64,000 nucleotides of DNA from Siphonodentalium dalli (lineage: Eukaryota; Mollusca; Scaphopoda; Gadilida; Siphonodentaliidae). Positions 35,535 to 46,420 of this stretch are shown piece by piece. Made by a program: the position numbers and the translations under genes. The stretch lies in contig CP136066.1 of NCBI GenBank assembly GCA_032622095.1, forward strand, positions 94,199,319 through 94,263,318, read 5' to 3'. Position 1 is the first letter of the stretch. Each line of letters begins with the position of its first letter. The notes below the pieces were generated by a model. It saw nothing but the letters and a program-made list of their open reading frames with translations. It was not told the DNA's origin and ran no database searches.

Positions 35535-36275
35535 TATCTATGTCTGTGCCTGCATGCATGGTTTATCTGATATGAAGAGGGATATAACAAACAATGGTCT
35601 ACCAGACCTGACCTCTATTGGCTATTGCTTCATAAATACTAGAGGGAACAGGACAGAATGGCATTTTTATGCCTGATCACTCAAAGCCAAACAGGCCTGG
35701 ACTAAATAGTGTTCCATTTGAAATATTTATGTGAGGGTTGCTTTTGACAACAGGCCAGGTGCCATGTGAGAGGCTGTGTTCGTCCTTAAGGCATACTCCT
35801 GGCAGGTTGCCCACTTCAGAAACTGGCCAGGAAATGCAGCCACTTCTATACAAGATTCAAATAGGATATTCAGATTACATTCACAGGGTAATTAGTTTAC
35901 TTCAAGAATACACAGGGCCACTGGAAATAACTATCGCCAATGAATAGGGGTCAACCATCGCCAAGGGATGGGGTCAACTTCCAGAACAGGCTAAAGCCTA
36001 AAACCACAATGACAACATTTTGCCACTCAAACTCCATTGTTAACCTACAAATTCATATAACCTGATGGTTTGCTTCAACAAAACATATTTTGCGCAGAGG
36101 CGCCAGAAGAAACCGAAGGCAAGGGGGAGCCAGAGGCACAACTTCCAGACAAGGGGCACTTTAAGTCAGAGGTATTGGCATAAATAGAAAAATTGCAAAA
36201 TGTTGATAATCATAACACATTTTAAAGCACTTTCAAGGTTAAGATGCTAGAATGGGGTATACATGTATTTGCCTC
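35535..36275. other. no feature recognised
   Basis: The sequence is less AT-rich around 35740-35900, but the frame there has no start or splice support. Confidence 0.5.
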
Positions 36276-36279
36276 TTAA

Positions 36280-36644
36280 CCCTTTACCCAACAGAACGGC
36301 CCTGTGCCAATGCATTCTCTTATATATGCATAGGTCGCCTCGCATATATAAGAGAATGCATTGGCTTAACACATTAAAAATTATAAAATTGTTAAAGAAT
36401 GTAAGAAAAAATGGTAAAAAAAGATTTTTTTTAGGCCAATGCACATTCTCTTATATATGCGAGGCGACCTATGGTCGACTCGCATATATAAGAGAATGCA
36501 TTGGCACAGGGCATAACTGTAACTATCACAATGTGGTCAAGGAGCCGGTTCCAATGATATCCATATTTGTATGGTTCTATTGAGACAGACCGAAGATATT
36601 TTAGGCTGTTGAAGCTTTATTTGGCCGGTTTGTTGGGTAAAGGG
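36280..36644. mobile_element. A element with twin hairpins
   Basis: TTAA at 36276-36279 and 36645-36648. Ends CCCTTTACCCAACAG and TTGGGTAAAGGG. The left hairpin lost about 10 bp at its loop. Confidence 0.87.
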
Positions 36645-37142
36645 TTAAGAAATACAATGCTGTTTTAGCTGATATTTGAAGAAATACATTCTATGAAACA
36701 TTAAAGGGCATTTTGTGCCCCCCTTGGATTTGGGTTTGGGAGGCATGTTCTCCCATTTTCCCGTGGCACCCCTGATTTTCCGTCTGGATTTTCATTCCAA
36801 AATTTCAATAAATTAGCATCACATTATGGGGCTTCAAGAATATATGGCTTGAATTTCCTGAAAGTTCCCTATAACACCAAATATATTGTAAAGTAGAAGA
36901 ATTGATTTTTCTCGCACTTAACATAAAAGGTTTCATTTTGAATGGGTGGGGTCTGAAATTTGCTCTGTATTTGTCTTTTGAAATATAAGAACAACATTTG
37001 TCATGAATGAAAATAGAGCCGCATCCCTAAGAGTACACACTATCAAGGCAATATGTCTCCAGAAGGCAATTTTCTCCTGCTCTCTAAGTGCGGCCCTCAA
37101 CACTCTATCAAGCGAAATTAAAAGCAAATATTATTTCTTCAT

Positions 37143-38497
37143 CATGATTACTATAATACTGCTAATCGGGTCAATGTCTGCTTGTCTTCATTCGTCCCAA
37201 TTCCAAGAGTCTGATTATCCCATCAATGGTATTGTGATTAAGATGGAGTAAGTTAACATGTCCAATTCTTCATCCTGGCATAAATCAGTTTGCCATAACT
37301 CGAAATTTGAGTTGACGCTATACTGTAAAAAAATATACGTTTGGAAAAAATATGCAACCTGAAAAACACGATCTTGTTTGATATTTTCCACTCATTTATT
37401 TCATGTAGATTCAATGTTTTAGAGTGAGAGCAATCATTATTTTGTTAATTTTTCAATAGCAAAAATGACATTCTTTGATGGCATATATATGTCTTTAAAC
37501 AAGAAGAATTTGTCCTCTGAGATGAGTGCCTGCTGACATGAAGAATTGAATTAAAAGAGGTATCCGTTCATTGTTCATTATTCATCACATCTTCATCATC
37601 TTGGCCTTGTCAATAGCTTAACTGGTATAGCTATGTAACTAATTGTGTATTTAAATAATCAACAATGAACAGATAACTCTTTTAATTTTCAAACTATATA
37701 TATATCTAATATATGTCACATTTTGTATTCAACATTTTTTCAGCGGTACATCAGGGTACATATCACTAAACTAGATTTTAATTGCTGTTGTTGTAACTAG
37801 AAGTCTGGAACCCTGAATTCCTCTTTAAGTAAAACAAAACTATTTCTAAAAACTAAATCATATCAATTTAAAATTGAATGCTAGTGACAATGACAGGAAC
37901 TGAAGGCTAATTGTGCTTGCGTCATTGATTTATTTCTGTGAAAAATGTGAAAATATTAGTACAAAAAAAAATTCCCATGAAAACTATACAACATTCTCCA
38001 AATGTGTGCCATTTTTTTCAGAAAGAACTAAATCATTTATAATAAAAAAATTATGCTAAGAATTATGTGAAAACAATTAAGTCATGATGGGGTCCACACA
38101 AACTCTACATTGTGTCTCCTGTTGTGTAAATTCTCCAGAGATTTATCCCAGTTATTGAATTATAAGCTGATAAAAAAAGCTCAAGGAATTAAAAAGTTTT
38201 GTGCCATTGTTTGCGATATGGACATTATTGACTTTCATTGATTGGCAATTTCATGTACTAAATCTTATCAATATAACTTCCTGAGAATAGTAGGTCAAGT
38301 GTGATTCTTTTTGTGTTTTCTTTGTTTACAGAAATTGTCAGTCCGAAAAGCCTTTCCGCACTAAACAACTTGACATGAATTTCTGATGGTTTTTCAGGAT
38401 TGAAGAAACAATTGTACTCAAAGAGGACAATGCAGCACCACGTTGCAGACCATTGTGGCTAGGAGAATTCAATCAGATGTATAGAAGTCATCAATAA
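37143..38497 (+). CDS. candidate two-exon small secreted peptide
   Basis: Exon 1 (37143-37247) starts MITIILLIGSMSACLHSS, which resembles a signal peptide with a hydrophobic core and small residues before a cleavage site. It ends at a consensus donor (GGA then GTAAGT). An acceptor with a T-run (TTTTTCAG) at 38397 opens exon 2 (38398-38497). The phase matches: the split codon becomes GAG. The second exon adds about 33 residues with one Cys (PRCRPLWLGEF) and stops at TAA 38495-38497. The full product would be about 68 residues. An in-frame upstream ATG at 37003 would give a longer N terminus without the clean signal peptide. The segment VLKEDNAAPRC also resembles the C-terminal part of BEL/Pao retrotransposon polyproteins, so exon 2 could be a retroelement scrap. 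No homologue recognised; weak call. Confidence 0.25.
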
Positions 38498-38601
38498 CAC
38501 ATCTCTTGAAATTATTGCAAAAGAAGGAAAATAGGTCCACTCATCAACGTACCTTATTTGAAAGACGTGAGACAAGATAAATCCAATGTAAGGCACTGTA
38601 A

Positions 38602-38830
38602 CCCTTTCTATACTAAATACTCACGGATGAGTAGGCCCCTTACTAAATGTTCAGATAATAATTTCAACAAATGTTGAACTTATTATCTGAACATTTCCCT
38701 CCAATGAATAGGATCCTCTGGTCTGTCGTCTTGCTTATATTTCCTGAACTACCCACCAAATGAATAATAGACCATTCCAATGTATACTTTGATGACTATA
38801 CCGCAAGAATCCAGTTTGTAAAGAAAGGAT
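38602..38830 (+). mobile_element. E element
   Basis: CCCTTTCTATACTAAATACT to GTTTGTAAAGAAAGGAT|TTAA. Internal inverted GTTCAGATAATAATTTCAAC / GTTGAACTTATTATCTGAAC. The left TTAA has drifted to GTAA. Confidence 0.8.
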
Positions 38831-39009
38831 TTAATAACCCACTTACTCCTGAATGGACTCACCCATGCACTACTAATAGTATACATCGGAATGGCCTATT
38901 TTTTATTTGCTGGGAAATTCCAGATAATATAAAAAGAATACATACAAAAAACTTCCCTATATATTCACATTTATTCATCGAGACGAATAATCAAATAATA
39001 AATAAAGAA

Positions 39010-39070
39010 ACCCTTTCATGATGGAGGCTTCCTGAAATTTTGCGAAAAACCATGCGCCAATGCATTTTTC
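39010..39070 (+). repeat. C element left-end fragment
   Basis: CCCTTTCATGATGGAGGCTT and GAAATTTTGCGAAAAACCAT, then CGCCAATGCATTTTTC before the match ends. Confidence 0.6.
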
Positions 39071-40611
39071 TCAACAAAAATTTTTTTTTTATAGAAAAAT
39101 TTGAAAAACTAACGCCATTATACCCGCTGAGGTACCCGAATTACCACACCAAATTTGGTTGAACTTGGTCCAGGGGGTTGGGAGATCCGTGGGGTGATTA
39201 TTTTTCTTCAGAGAACAGCCATTATGGTTGTACTATAAATATATAGATTTTATGAAAAATTAATGTTGTTGCATCTGGTCTCCACGAAGTAGGCTCTATC
39301 TATAATCGGAGGTGTGTTCCATTATCTATTTGTCTGTGTTCCATATTACTAAGTAAGATAATCCAATAGTCTGAGGTATATTGAGTGCCTTACATTTCCA
39401 TTGAAAGTTCAACATTGATTGAACAAGAGGTTGCACCGCGGGTACTGGTGTATATAACCCCATGGTGGTAAATTGAAACATGGTCAGGAAAAATCCAAAT
39501 TTTAAATAAACAATAGAGAATAGCCATAAAAGGAAAAATGCATATTTGTGTATCACAGACACTTCATTGAAAGCCCTTGTATTATTAAATGGTGAACATA
39601 CATTCTGAATTTCATTGAGATCAAATAACCCATGGCTGGAATACTCAGGTGCATGGACAAAAAAACATTAATTTCAGATGAACAAAACCGGAAAAATAAC
39701 GAAGTGAAATAAGCTTTGTAAGGTGCAAAATATTCGGAAAATTAATATACTTGTATCCACATTTATTTGGTACAATTGATGAGAAAATTATTCAAGACGA
39801 TGACATGATCATGGCAACCGCAGCAATGAAGTCAGTTCCAACATAAGGAATAAAGTGTACATCATTGTTTTGGAAGACTTGCTCTTCATTTTGGCTGCAG
39901 TGGTATGACAGGTTTTTGTGATGTCTTGGATGCCTTGCTGTAGTAATATTTCACATTGGGGAGGTAAATTGCTGGATTGTTCCTACTAAATTAAGCGGAA
40001 CACTAAATGGGATATATTGCCAGCATACCTGACACATTCAGAGCATAGCAGCCATCAATGCTACTTTTCTTGTCAAGAGAATTCCTCCTGGTCATTAACA
40101 AACAACACAAGGTGAGAATTAGGCTCATGTTCTTGCTCTCAGTATCTGGTGAGTGAAACATATTCACCAAACACTGAATAATGTTATTGGTGGGGTCACG
40201 GGTCTCACCTCCTGCACAAAGGCAACCTTTTAAAATTTTGAGTCTAAAAAGTTTGAATTGGTGCCAATACTACAGCTTAACCAAATAAATACGTTTTTAG
40301 AATAAATTTTCATTAAAAAATTCATAATTTAAAAGAATTCTGTGATACAATGTATATATGTTAACAAAATATGAAAAAGTTGACAATTTGGCTTAATTCC
40401 CAAAGTTAAGCGTAAATAGTATTTCGCAGAGTTGGAAATTTGGTCTGCAGGAGGGGACTGCACTTAGAAAATCAGGTGGCGGGGACTGCATTTAGACGCA
40501 CTCCAAATGACCTTCTATTTATGTACCCCGCATGAGTTATTACCATGTAATATTTTTCACACATGCACACAATTTGGGTACACAAAATCAAGCGTGCCCA
40601 AACTCAGTAAA
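39071..40611. other. no feature recognised
   Basis: Contains GAACTTGGTCCAGGGGGTTG near 39160, which could belong to an unlisted repeat. Otherwise nothing. Confidence 0.45.
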
Positions 40612-40615
40612 TTAA

Positions 40616-40864
40616 ACCTTTCCATACTAAATTCTCATTCACGTGTAGTTAATCCTTAGGAAATGATCAGATAATAAGTTCAACAAACAACCAAAAATTA
40701 ACTTATTATCTGAACATTTCCCAACAATGAATAGTATTCCTTCAGCAATTTCTATTGTTTGTCACCTGCGCATTTTTCCAGAACACCCCTCAAAATGAAT
40801 TATAGACCACATTCAATGTATACTTTAATGACAGAAGGGGAGAATCTATTTAGTATAGAAAGGG
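40616..40864 (+). mobile_element. E element
   Basis: TTAA at 40612-40615 and 40865-40868. Right end TTTAGTATAGAAAGGG. Internal AGATAATAAGTTCAACAAAC and TTATTATCTGAACATTTCCC pair. Confidence 0.8.
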
Positions 40865-41062
40865 TTAAATCAATTGAAGTGGGTAAAAAAATCACTCGAG
40901 ATCACACTATACGCTATATCAGTCCTCGAAATTGGCTGCGGCAAATAAGCAATGCCTGGAAAATGCCATGGCAACATGTGGAGTCTATAATGATACGGCA
41001 TTAAATTTGCCACAAGTTGGATATTTTTCCTAATTTCGGGGGCTGCTATATGGGTATACCAC

Positions 41063-41790
41063 TCCAGTAATACAGCCGGTATTGACTGTGGGGATGCAGC
41101 CGTTGCTAGGTCAGAATATATCTGTATCCTGATAACATAATATTGTTCTGGTAAATTTTATCGCAACCCCTTTGCAACAGTTGGAAAGTTTATGACATAA
41201 AAAGAACAGAAAATAACTGAAATTTTACTTTCCCAACAAATGTCTATTTTAAAAGATGTGTCATTAGATCAAGTGTTAAACTTAAACATATTGCAATGCT
41301 CTAAATAATCGACTCCTTAACCACAGCAGAATTATGGGTAACTTTTCAGGATTTAGTCTGAAATATGGCTTGTTGCCATTCATCGGAAAGCTCTCACCGA
41401 CTAAATCCTGAAAAGTTACCCATAATTCTGCTGTGGTTAAGGAGTCGATTACTTAGGGCATTACTGTATTGCATATCAGATTATAAACTCTCAAAGGGCC
41501 CCTCACTGAAGACATTTTAAAATTAAGGGTGTTGATATTTGACCAAAGGACGGAGTGCATATGGTAAAATCAAGGGGGGGGGGGGTACAATGTTACACAC
41601 CACCTCATGAATTGAGACTCTCTAACTCCATCCCTGGTTCACAAACTCAGTATAATGTGTGCAAATTATACATTACTCTACTATAATACTGGTAGGTAGA
41701 CTCCAGTATTACAGCGGGTGTATTGAATGTGGGGGATGCAGCCATTGCTAGGTCAGAATTTATCTGTATCCTGACAACATTACATTGTTT
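41063..41790 (+). repeat. dispersed direct repeat, about 95 bp, two copies
   Basis: GGATGCAGCCGTTGCTAGGT and TATCTGTATCCTGATAACAT (41063-41155) recur as GGATGCAGCCATTGCTAGGT and TATCTGTATCCTGACAACAT (41700-41790). Confidence 0.75.
41290..41466. mobile_element. M element
   Basis: From TTGCAATGCTCTAAATAATC to GGGCATTACTG. The right inner arm is deleted after GGAAAGCTCTCACC. Confidence 0.88.
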
Positions 41791-41887
41791 TCCTAAGATG
41801 TTTGCCCGATATCTTCCCCTGTAAAATGTTTATGGAGTTGTTTGGACAACCAGGTTTAACAGATTGCTTCGTGTATTGGAATTCTTG

Positions 41888-42100
41888 CCAAGTAAGCGAT
41901 ACTCTTTATATGGTACCTGGGCTATGTTATCCTGTTCTCCTAAACATGGTTTAAGGCCCAGCATAATATGTATGCGAAACAGCACAGACACGTCCTAATT
42001 TCGCCGAATAAGCGTCACTCTTTATAATAGTTTATACCTGGGCTAAGTTATTGTGTGATCCTAAACAGGCCAAAAACTATATATCGGAAACAGCACAGCA
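41888..42100 (+). repeat. diverged tandem duplication, about 112 bp
   Basis: GCCAAGTAAGCGATACTCTT ... GCGAAACAGCACA is followed by GCCGAATAAGCGTCACTCTT ... TCGGAAACAGCACA. Confidence 0.7.
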
Positions 42101-42115
42101 TATAATATACAGTAA

Positions 42116-42469
42116 GGCGACACCAATTTTTAAGTCTGGTTTACGAACATGTGGGGAGAAAAAAAGTATATGCAGGAGGGAAAAAAAATTTAAAAAAAAT
42201 TGTCCCCCTAATTTATATCAAGTAAATCGTGGAATTTTACAAAAATTGTTTTTGAATGAAATTCTGAACCAAACAAGACATTTCTTGTCATGAAATACAT
42301 GAAACTATGGATCTGTAAATGATTATAAGCAGAACCGGCTGCGACAGCACAATGAAAATCAGTATGTGTGTAAACAAATTTGGGAGAATTTTTTTTTTAT
42401 TTTTTTTCATGAAATGGAAAAATAGTTGTAGGAGGTGTTCGTAAACCAGACTTAAAAATTGGTGTCGCC
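42116..42469. mobile_element. PIF/Harbinger-like MITE inserted in an M element
   Basis: Termini GGCGACACCAATTTTTAAGT plus CTGGTTTACGAACA and the exact inverse at the right, about 34 bp each. Target duplication TAA (42113-42115, 42470-42472) lies within the M terminus CAGTAATGCCC. A TAA duplication and GG-starting termini fit PIF/Harbinger. No transposase. Confidence 0.82.
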
Positions 42470-42472
42470 TAA

Positions 42473-42504
42473 TGCCCTTAATAATCGATTCCTTAACCAG
42501 ACAT
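42473..42504. mobile_element. M element left-end remainder
   Basis: ATGCCCTTAATAATCGATTC then CTTAACCA continues the M end that starts CAGTAA at 42110. A minisatellite takes over and no right arm follows. Confidence 0.75.
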
Positions 42505-42630
42505 GACTTTTCCACCAAGTGCATATCCATTGCAATACCAAGTGCATATCCATTGCAATCCATTGCAATACCATGACATGACTTTTCCACCAAGTGCATA
42601 TCCATTGCAATACCATAGGAACTTTCGCCA
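42505..42630. repeat. short minisatellite
   Basis: Units made of CCAAGTGCATATCCATTGCA with ATACCATGACATGACTTTTCC occur in partial and full copies, at least three times. Confidence 0.8.
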
Positions 42631-43052
42631 CATGCACTTGTAACATGTAACATGTGTTACTATGGTATTACAATGCCACGCAACCTGGCTATTATGAACA
42701 GTACATGTGAAAAAATATACCTCTGACAGCAGGCGACAAGCTAATTTAGGTTAGTCTTCAGGACTTTTAAAGAACCCAAACATTTTCAAGGACCTCATTT
42801 GAGAAAACTTACAATATAGATTAGGCTTAAAACTAAAAAAGTTCCTAATTTCAAATTGCTGACATTTTGGACTTCTGTATTCATCATTTTGATGGTACAG
42901 ATTAGTTAGCAACATCTAATGTATATGTGCTGTAAACTGTAACAAAGAGCATGTTCATAGAACTTAATATATATAACTCTTGGCAAATAAATAGGTTATG
43001 TATGCACCTCTATGAACCCGTCTTACAACCCCTGTAAGATTGACAAACTCAC

Positions 43053-43648
43053 CTGCATCTTCTCGAAGTTGAGACAGGGCCTGCTTATCACAGATGTCGG
43101 CTCGAAGTCGACCACATAGTCTGAGGTAGAAGTATGGCGATGCCTCTTTCTGGGTGAGACCGAATTCACTGTTATTGGCGTCACATTATCACGAACCCTG
43201 ATATCAGCGAAAAATAGTTTTGGAGGAGGCGTTCCATCTGGAGATAACCCGTTTAAGTGACTGACAATAGCGTCTATTGGCGGAGGGGATGACCTGAATT
43301 CTAATGGCTGAGGTAAAAAACAATCGCGAACCTCCTCATCAGAAGATCCTGAACTATCACAACAACTGCTGCGGTTCGTTTGTGACCACTTGCGTTTTTC
43401 GCAAACTGAAACCTCTTTCTGAATCTGCGAGAGTTCTTCCTCCGAACTGTGTCTCTCGAAATCGAGGCTCTGTCGCTCATAGTCTGACGTACAACTTATG
43501 TTGTCGAGGCTTTGTGAACTCAGCTCCTGCATGTGACCGAGGACGACCCCGCACGACGACAGATGAACGGGACTCCGAGAGCAGACGTGATCGGGAGTGA
43601 GGCAACCACAACTGGATCTGTTGTCGAGCTGGCCACCATTATCCAGAT
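43053..43648 (-). CDS. internal exon of an unrecognised serine-rich, probably nuclear or cytosolic protein
   Basis: This is the clearest host coding exon in the window. Read on the minus strand it begins after a strong acceptor (CTCCCTGTTTCAG) and ends with ATGCAG before a consensus donor GTGAGT. It holds 2 nt plus 198 codons, so it enters in phase 1 and leaves in phase 0. The product is rich in Ser, Asp and Glu. It has many Ser-Pro or Thr-Pro pairs, an acidic run SSGSSDEE, proline-rich RSSPPPIDA and DGTPPPK, a basic patch SPRKRHRH, and ends RPCLNFEKMQ. I see no signal peptide, membrane segment or catalytic motif, and the composition suggests a disordered regulatory protein that is phosphorylated. 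The frame stays open upstream to an ATG at 43721, so an alternative start there (MVIHKQ...) cannot be excluded. I do not recognise the family. Coding status is fairly secure; function is unknown. Confidence 0.7.
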
Positions 43649-43795
43649 CTGAAACAGGGAGGTAACTCTCGTCAAATTGAATCTTAATCAATTGTGGATC
43701 ATACTGCTTATGAATCACCATGGGGGAAAGTTGTGAATTCTTTTGTAGTGATGTTCAGATAATATGCTCAACAATCACTAGACATTCCTGAAGTA

Positions 43796-44008
43796 CAGTA
43801 ATGCCCTAAGAAATTGACCCCTTAACCACAGCAGAATTATGGGTAACTTTTCAGGATTTAGTCGGAAATATGGCTTGTTGCCATTCATCGGAAAGCTCTC
43901 GGGGAGAGCTTTCCGATGAATGGCAACAAGCCATATTTCCGACTAAATCCTGAAAAGTTACCCATAATTCTGCTGTGGTTAAGGAGTCGATTACTAAGGG
44001 CATTACTG
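43796..44008. mobile_element. M element, nearly complete foldback
   Basis: CAGTAATGCCCTAAGAAATT to GGGCATTACTG|TA, apex GGAAAGCTCTCGGGGAGAGC. It lies about 150 bp from the acceptor of the serine-rich exon, in its upstream intron. Confidence 0.92.
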
Positions 44009-44379
44009 TATGTATATTGACTATCTCCACATTGTAACTAACAACCAATGAGTATTAAATTATCAGGGGTTAAAAAGCTGACCTGGTTATAAAAAAAGAC
44101 AGGAATATAAGTGGATTAAACCTTAATTTAAAAGCAAATTAATAAATGCTAAATCCTTTCTGTGGAGACATTAGGAGAGTCCCATGATACCTGAACAGAT
44201 CAATACAGACTATATATAATATATAGTTCAGTTAACTTTGCATACTGTAATTACAGTTCATATAAAGGTTGATGACCCAAATGTCTCCTTTGTAATAGTT
44301 ATTGCATGGTAATGACTATAGGGCCTGTTTATACGAAATCGGGCTAGCACATACAACAAAGTCAGCCCGGTTAACCAAC

Positions 44380-44505
44380 AAGCCTGAATTTAGTGTGTCT
44401 GACATTTTTAGAATCAGGTCCCCAGAGGGTGAATTTAGTGACATTATCCCGCACGGTGGGCTAGCATCACCAAATTCACCCTCAGGGGACCTCATTCTGC
44501 TTACT
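44380..44505. mobile_element. N element, left palindrome
   Basis: CAAGCCTGAATTTAGTGTGT to GGGGACCTCATTCTGC. Confidence 0.75.
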
Positions 44506-44833
44506 TTTGATTCCCGATGATTCATTTCTAGGGTTGTTGAGCTAATATTTTCCAATGGTAGACATAGTCATTTGTTGAACATAAATATCTAGACATTCCT
44601 ATTATATAAAGGGAACTACTCATCAATGAACATTGAGTAAAAACAAAGAGATAAAGCTGCTCGTATTGTACCGGTATGTAGGAAATAAAGCCCCTTTAAA
44701 ATATGTTGCAGCTAAATCAAACTTTTCAGGTTTTTCATTTGGACCAAGGATTGTGAATTAAACTGACCATGCAGACCTAAAAAATGTGTTGGACCAACAA
44801 ATCAGAGAAAACTGTATGTTCTGTCAATGTTTA

Positions 44834-45071
44834 TTCCAGATGGTCAGTTTGCTCTCGATTACGTGATATTTACAGACAAACAGTCCAGTCGAGACTACGT
44901 GGAGTCCAGCGCATATGTGTCAAACTCCAAGGATTACATTTGGATCAAATCAATGCAGAACCCGGAATATTACTGGGGACACAATTCTACCATTGTTACT
45001 ATAATCGAGCCAACAAATAACATGGAATTCGGTCACATTGTCATGTCCAAACAAGGGCCAGACTGGATTTA
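44834..45071 (+). CDS. exon-like open frame of unknown family, possibly a gene fragment
   Basis: After a plausible acceptor (ATGTTTATTCCAG, ending 44842) one frame stays open for about 75 codons to TAG at 45070. Its composition looks like real protein: FALDYVIFTDKQ, DYIWIKSMQNPEYYW, then GHNSTIVTIIEP with an N-glycosylation sequon. Aromatic and beta-branched residues alternate as in a beta-sheet domain. No clear donor follows, and the frame runs into an N-family element at about 45066, so the gene may be cut off by the insertion. It lies on the plus strand inside the long intron of the minus-strand gene. An ATG at 44827 exists but need not be the start. I cannot name the domain. Confidence 0.35.
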
Positions 45072-45150
45072 GTGTGTCTCACATTTGCAGAATGAGGTCC
45101 CCACTGAGGGTGAAATTAGTGACGCTATCCTGCACGGTGGTGTTGGAGGA
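45066..45150. repeat. N element left-end fragment
   Basis: GGATTTAGTGTGTCTCACAT and AGAATGAGGTCCCCACTGAG, then the match stops. Confidence 0.65.
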
Positions 45151-45159
45151 TCCTAATTC

Positions 45160-45275
45160 ATTTGTGGGAAATGTTCAGATTTTAAATAAGTTCAACAAAC
45201 ATTTTTTACTCTAGAATGTCGCTTGTTGATCTTACTTATTATCTGAACATTTCCTAAAGTAACTACTGGTCATTG
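45160..45275. repeat. E-derived hairpin
   Basis: GGGAAATGTTCAGATTTTAA faces TTATTATCTGAACATTTCC, with AGTAACTACTGGTCATTGAC beyond it. The terminal CCCTTT is absent. Confidence 0.6.
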
Positions 45276-45279
45276 ACTA

Positions 45280-45475
45280 CAGTAATGCCCTAAATAATCG
45301 ACTCCTTAACCACAGCATAATTATGGGTGACTTCTCAGGATTTAGTCGGAAATATGGCTTGTTGCTCAATGAGAGCTTTCCGATTAATGGCAAAAAGCCA
45401 TATTTCCGACTAAATCCTGAAAAATTACTCATAATTCTGCTGTGGTTAAGGAGTCGATTATTTAGGACATTACTG
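45280..45475. mobile_element. M element
   Basis: CAGTAATGCCCTAAATAATC to AGGACATTACTG|TA. Left inner arm shortened (GGCTTGTTGCTCAATGAGAG). Confidence 0.9.
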
Positions 45476-45589
45476 TACAAAGTAGAAATTATTAATAGAT
45501 TTCTTGTTGATAATAGGAATATTTCTAATTTCTTTTTCATAAGTTTGGGCTTCATGTGAAAAGAATTGGCTGTTTATGACTAAAGAAGC

Positions 45590-45628
45590 CAATTATTTAG
45601 GGCATTACTGTATTTAGTAAAGAAAGGG
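45590..45628. repeat. M terminus next to E terminus
   Basis: CAATTATTTAGGGCATTACTG|TA is followed directly by TTTAGTAAAGAAAGGG|TTAA, two element ends in contact. Confidence 0.6.
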
Positions 45629-46337
45629 TTAAAGGGAAGGGGGGCTATTGTGCCCCCTCCACCCCTTCTGTCCTGTCATCAGGGGTGACATTGAATATAC
45701 TTGAATAACCCTCAATATCATTGTTCATCTTCTACCTTTTAACCTGTCAAACTTAAAATTGTAGTGAATTTAGTTAAAACACCAATCAATACTTAGACAT
45801 GGTGTAATGTCAAAATTATAAATGTTACATCCACACCTATTTGTTTGAAACATAAACTCAAGTGTTGTTGATGCCCTTGTACTTGGCTCAAAATGACAAT
45901 GTCACGGAAAATCAATTGCACTGCCCATGCACCACACCAGTATGACAGGATGTTAAAACTATTAGTACTAAATGGTGCCTAAATAACCTTCTAATGGTAA
46001 GTCAGGCTAAGAACTCCTCATGCTGGGAAGTATTGTTTGCTCTTCGATCAATTAATTCAAACAGACAATGGCTTAACCCTTTGACGGGTGAGTATGGCTA
46101 AAACAAAAAATATCTGTGTCCGATAACATTGTGATAATTTTCCAGACAGGCAGGCAGGGTTTTTTTTTTTTACAATTGTTTTTTTTTTAAACGTTTTATA
46201 GTGTAGTCATGGTCCCATGGAAAATGTAGATCAATGTGTATTGAAAAGGAGCCAAGCAATTGGATAAATACATGTTGTCCCTTGAATTCATTCACTCCGC
46301 AGTAAGATCTTACCAATGTTGAGTTTAATAACCGACT
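45629..46337. other. no feature recognised
   Basis: Poly-T runs near 46155-46190 only. Confidence 0.5.
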
Positions 46338-46420
46338 TAATTTCATATTTCCGACTAAATCCTGAAAAGTTACCCATAATTCTGCTGTGGTTATGGAGTC
46401 GATTACTTAGGGCATTACTG
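46338..46420. mobile_element. M element, right arm only
   Basis: From CATATTTCCGACTAAATCC to GGGCATTACTG|TA. Confidence 0.82.

Noticed and set aside
11936-36583. Recurring peptides such as QCILLYMRV and IYKRMHW
   Set aside because: Translation of the shared hairpin in A, B and C elements.
43304-43600. 98-codon plus-strand frame opposite the serine-rich exon
   Set aside because: Shadow of the real minus-strand exon; Arg-rich composition arises from the Ser and Glu codons of the other strand.
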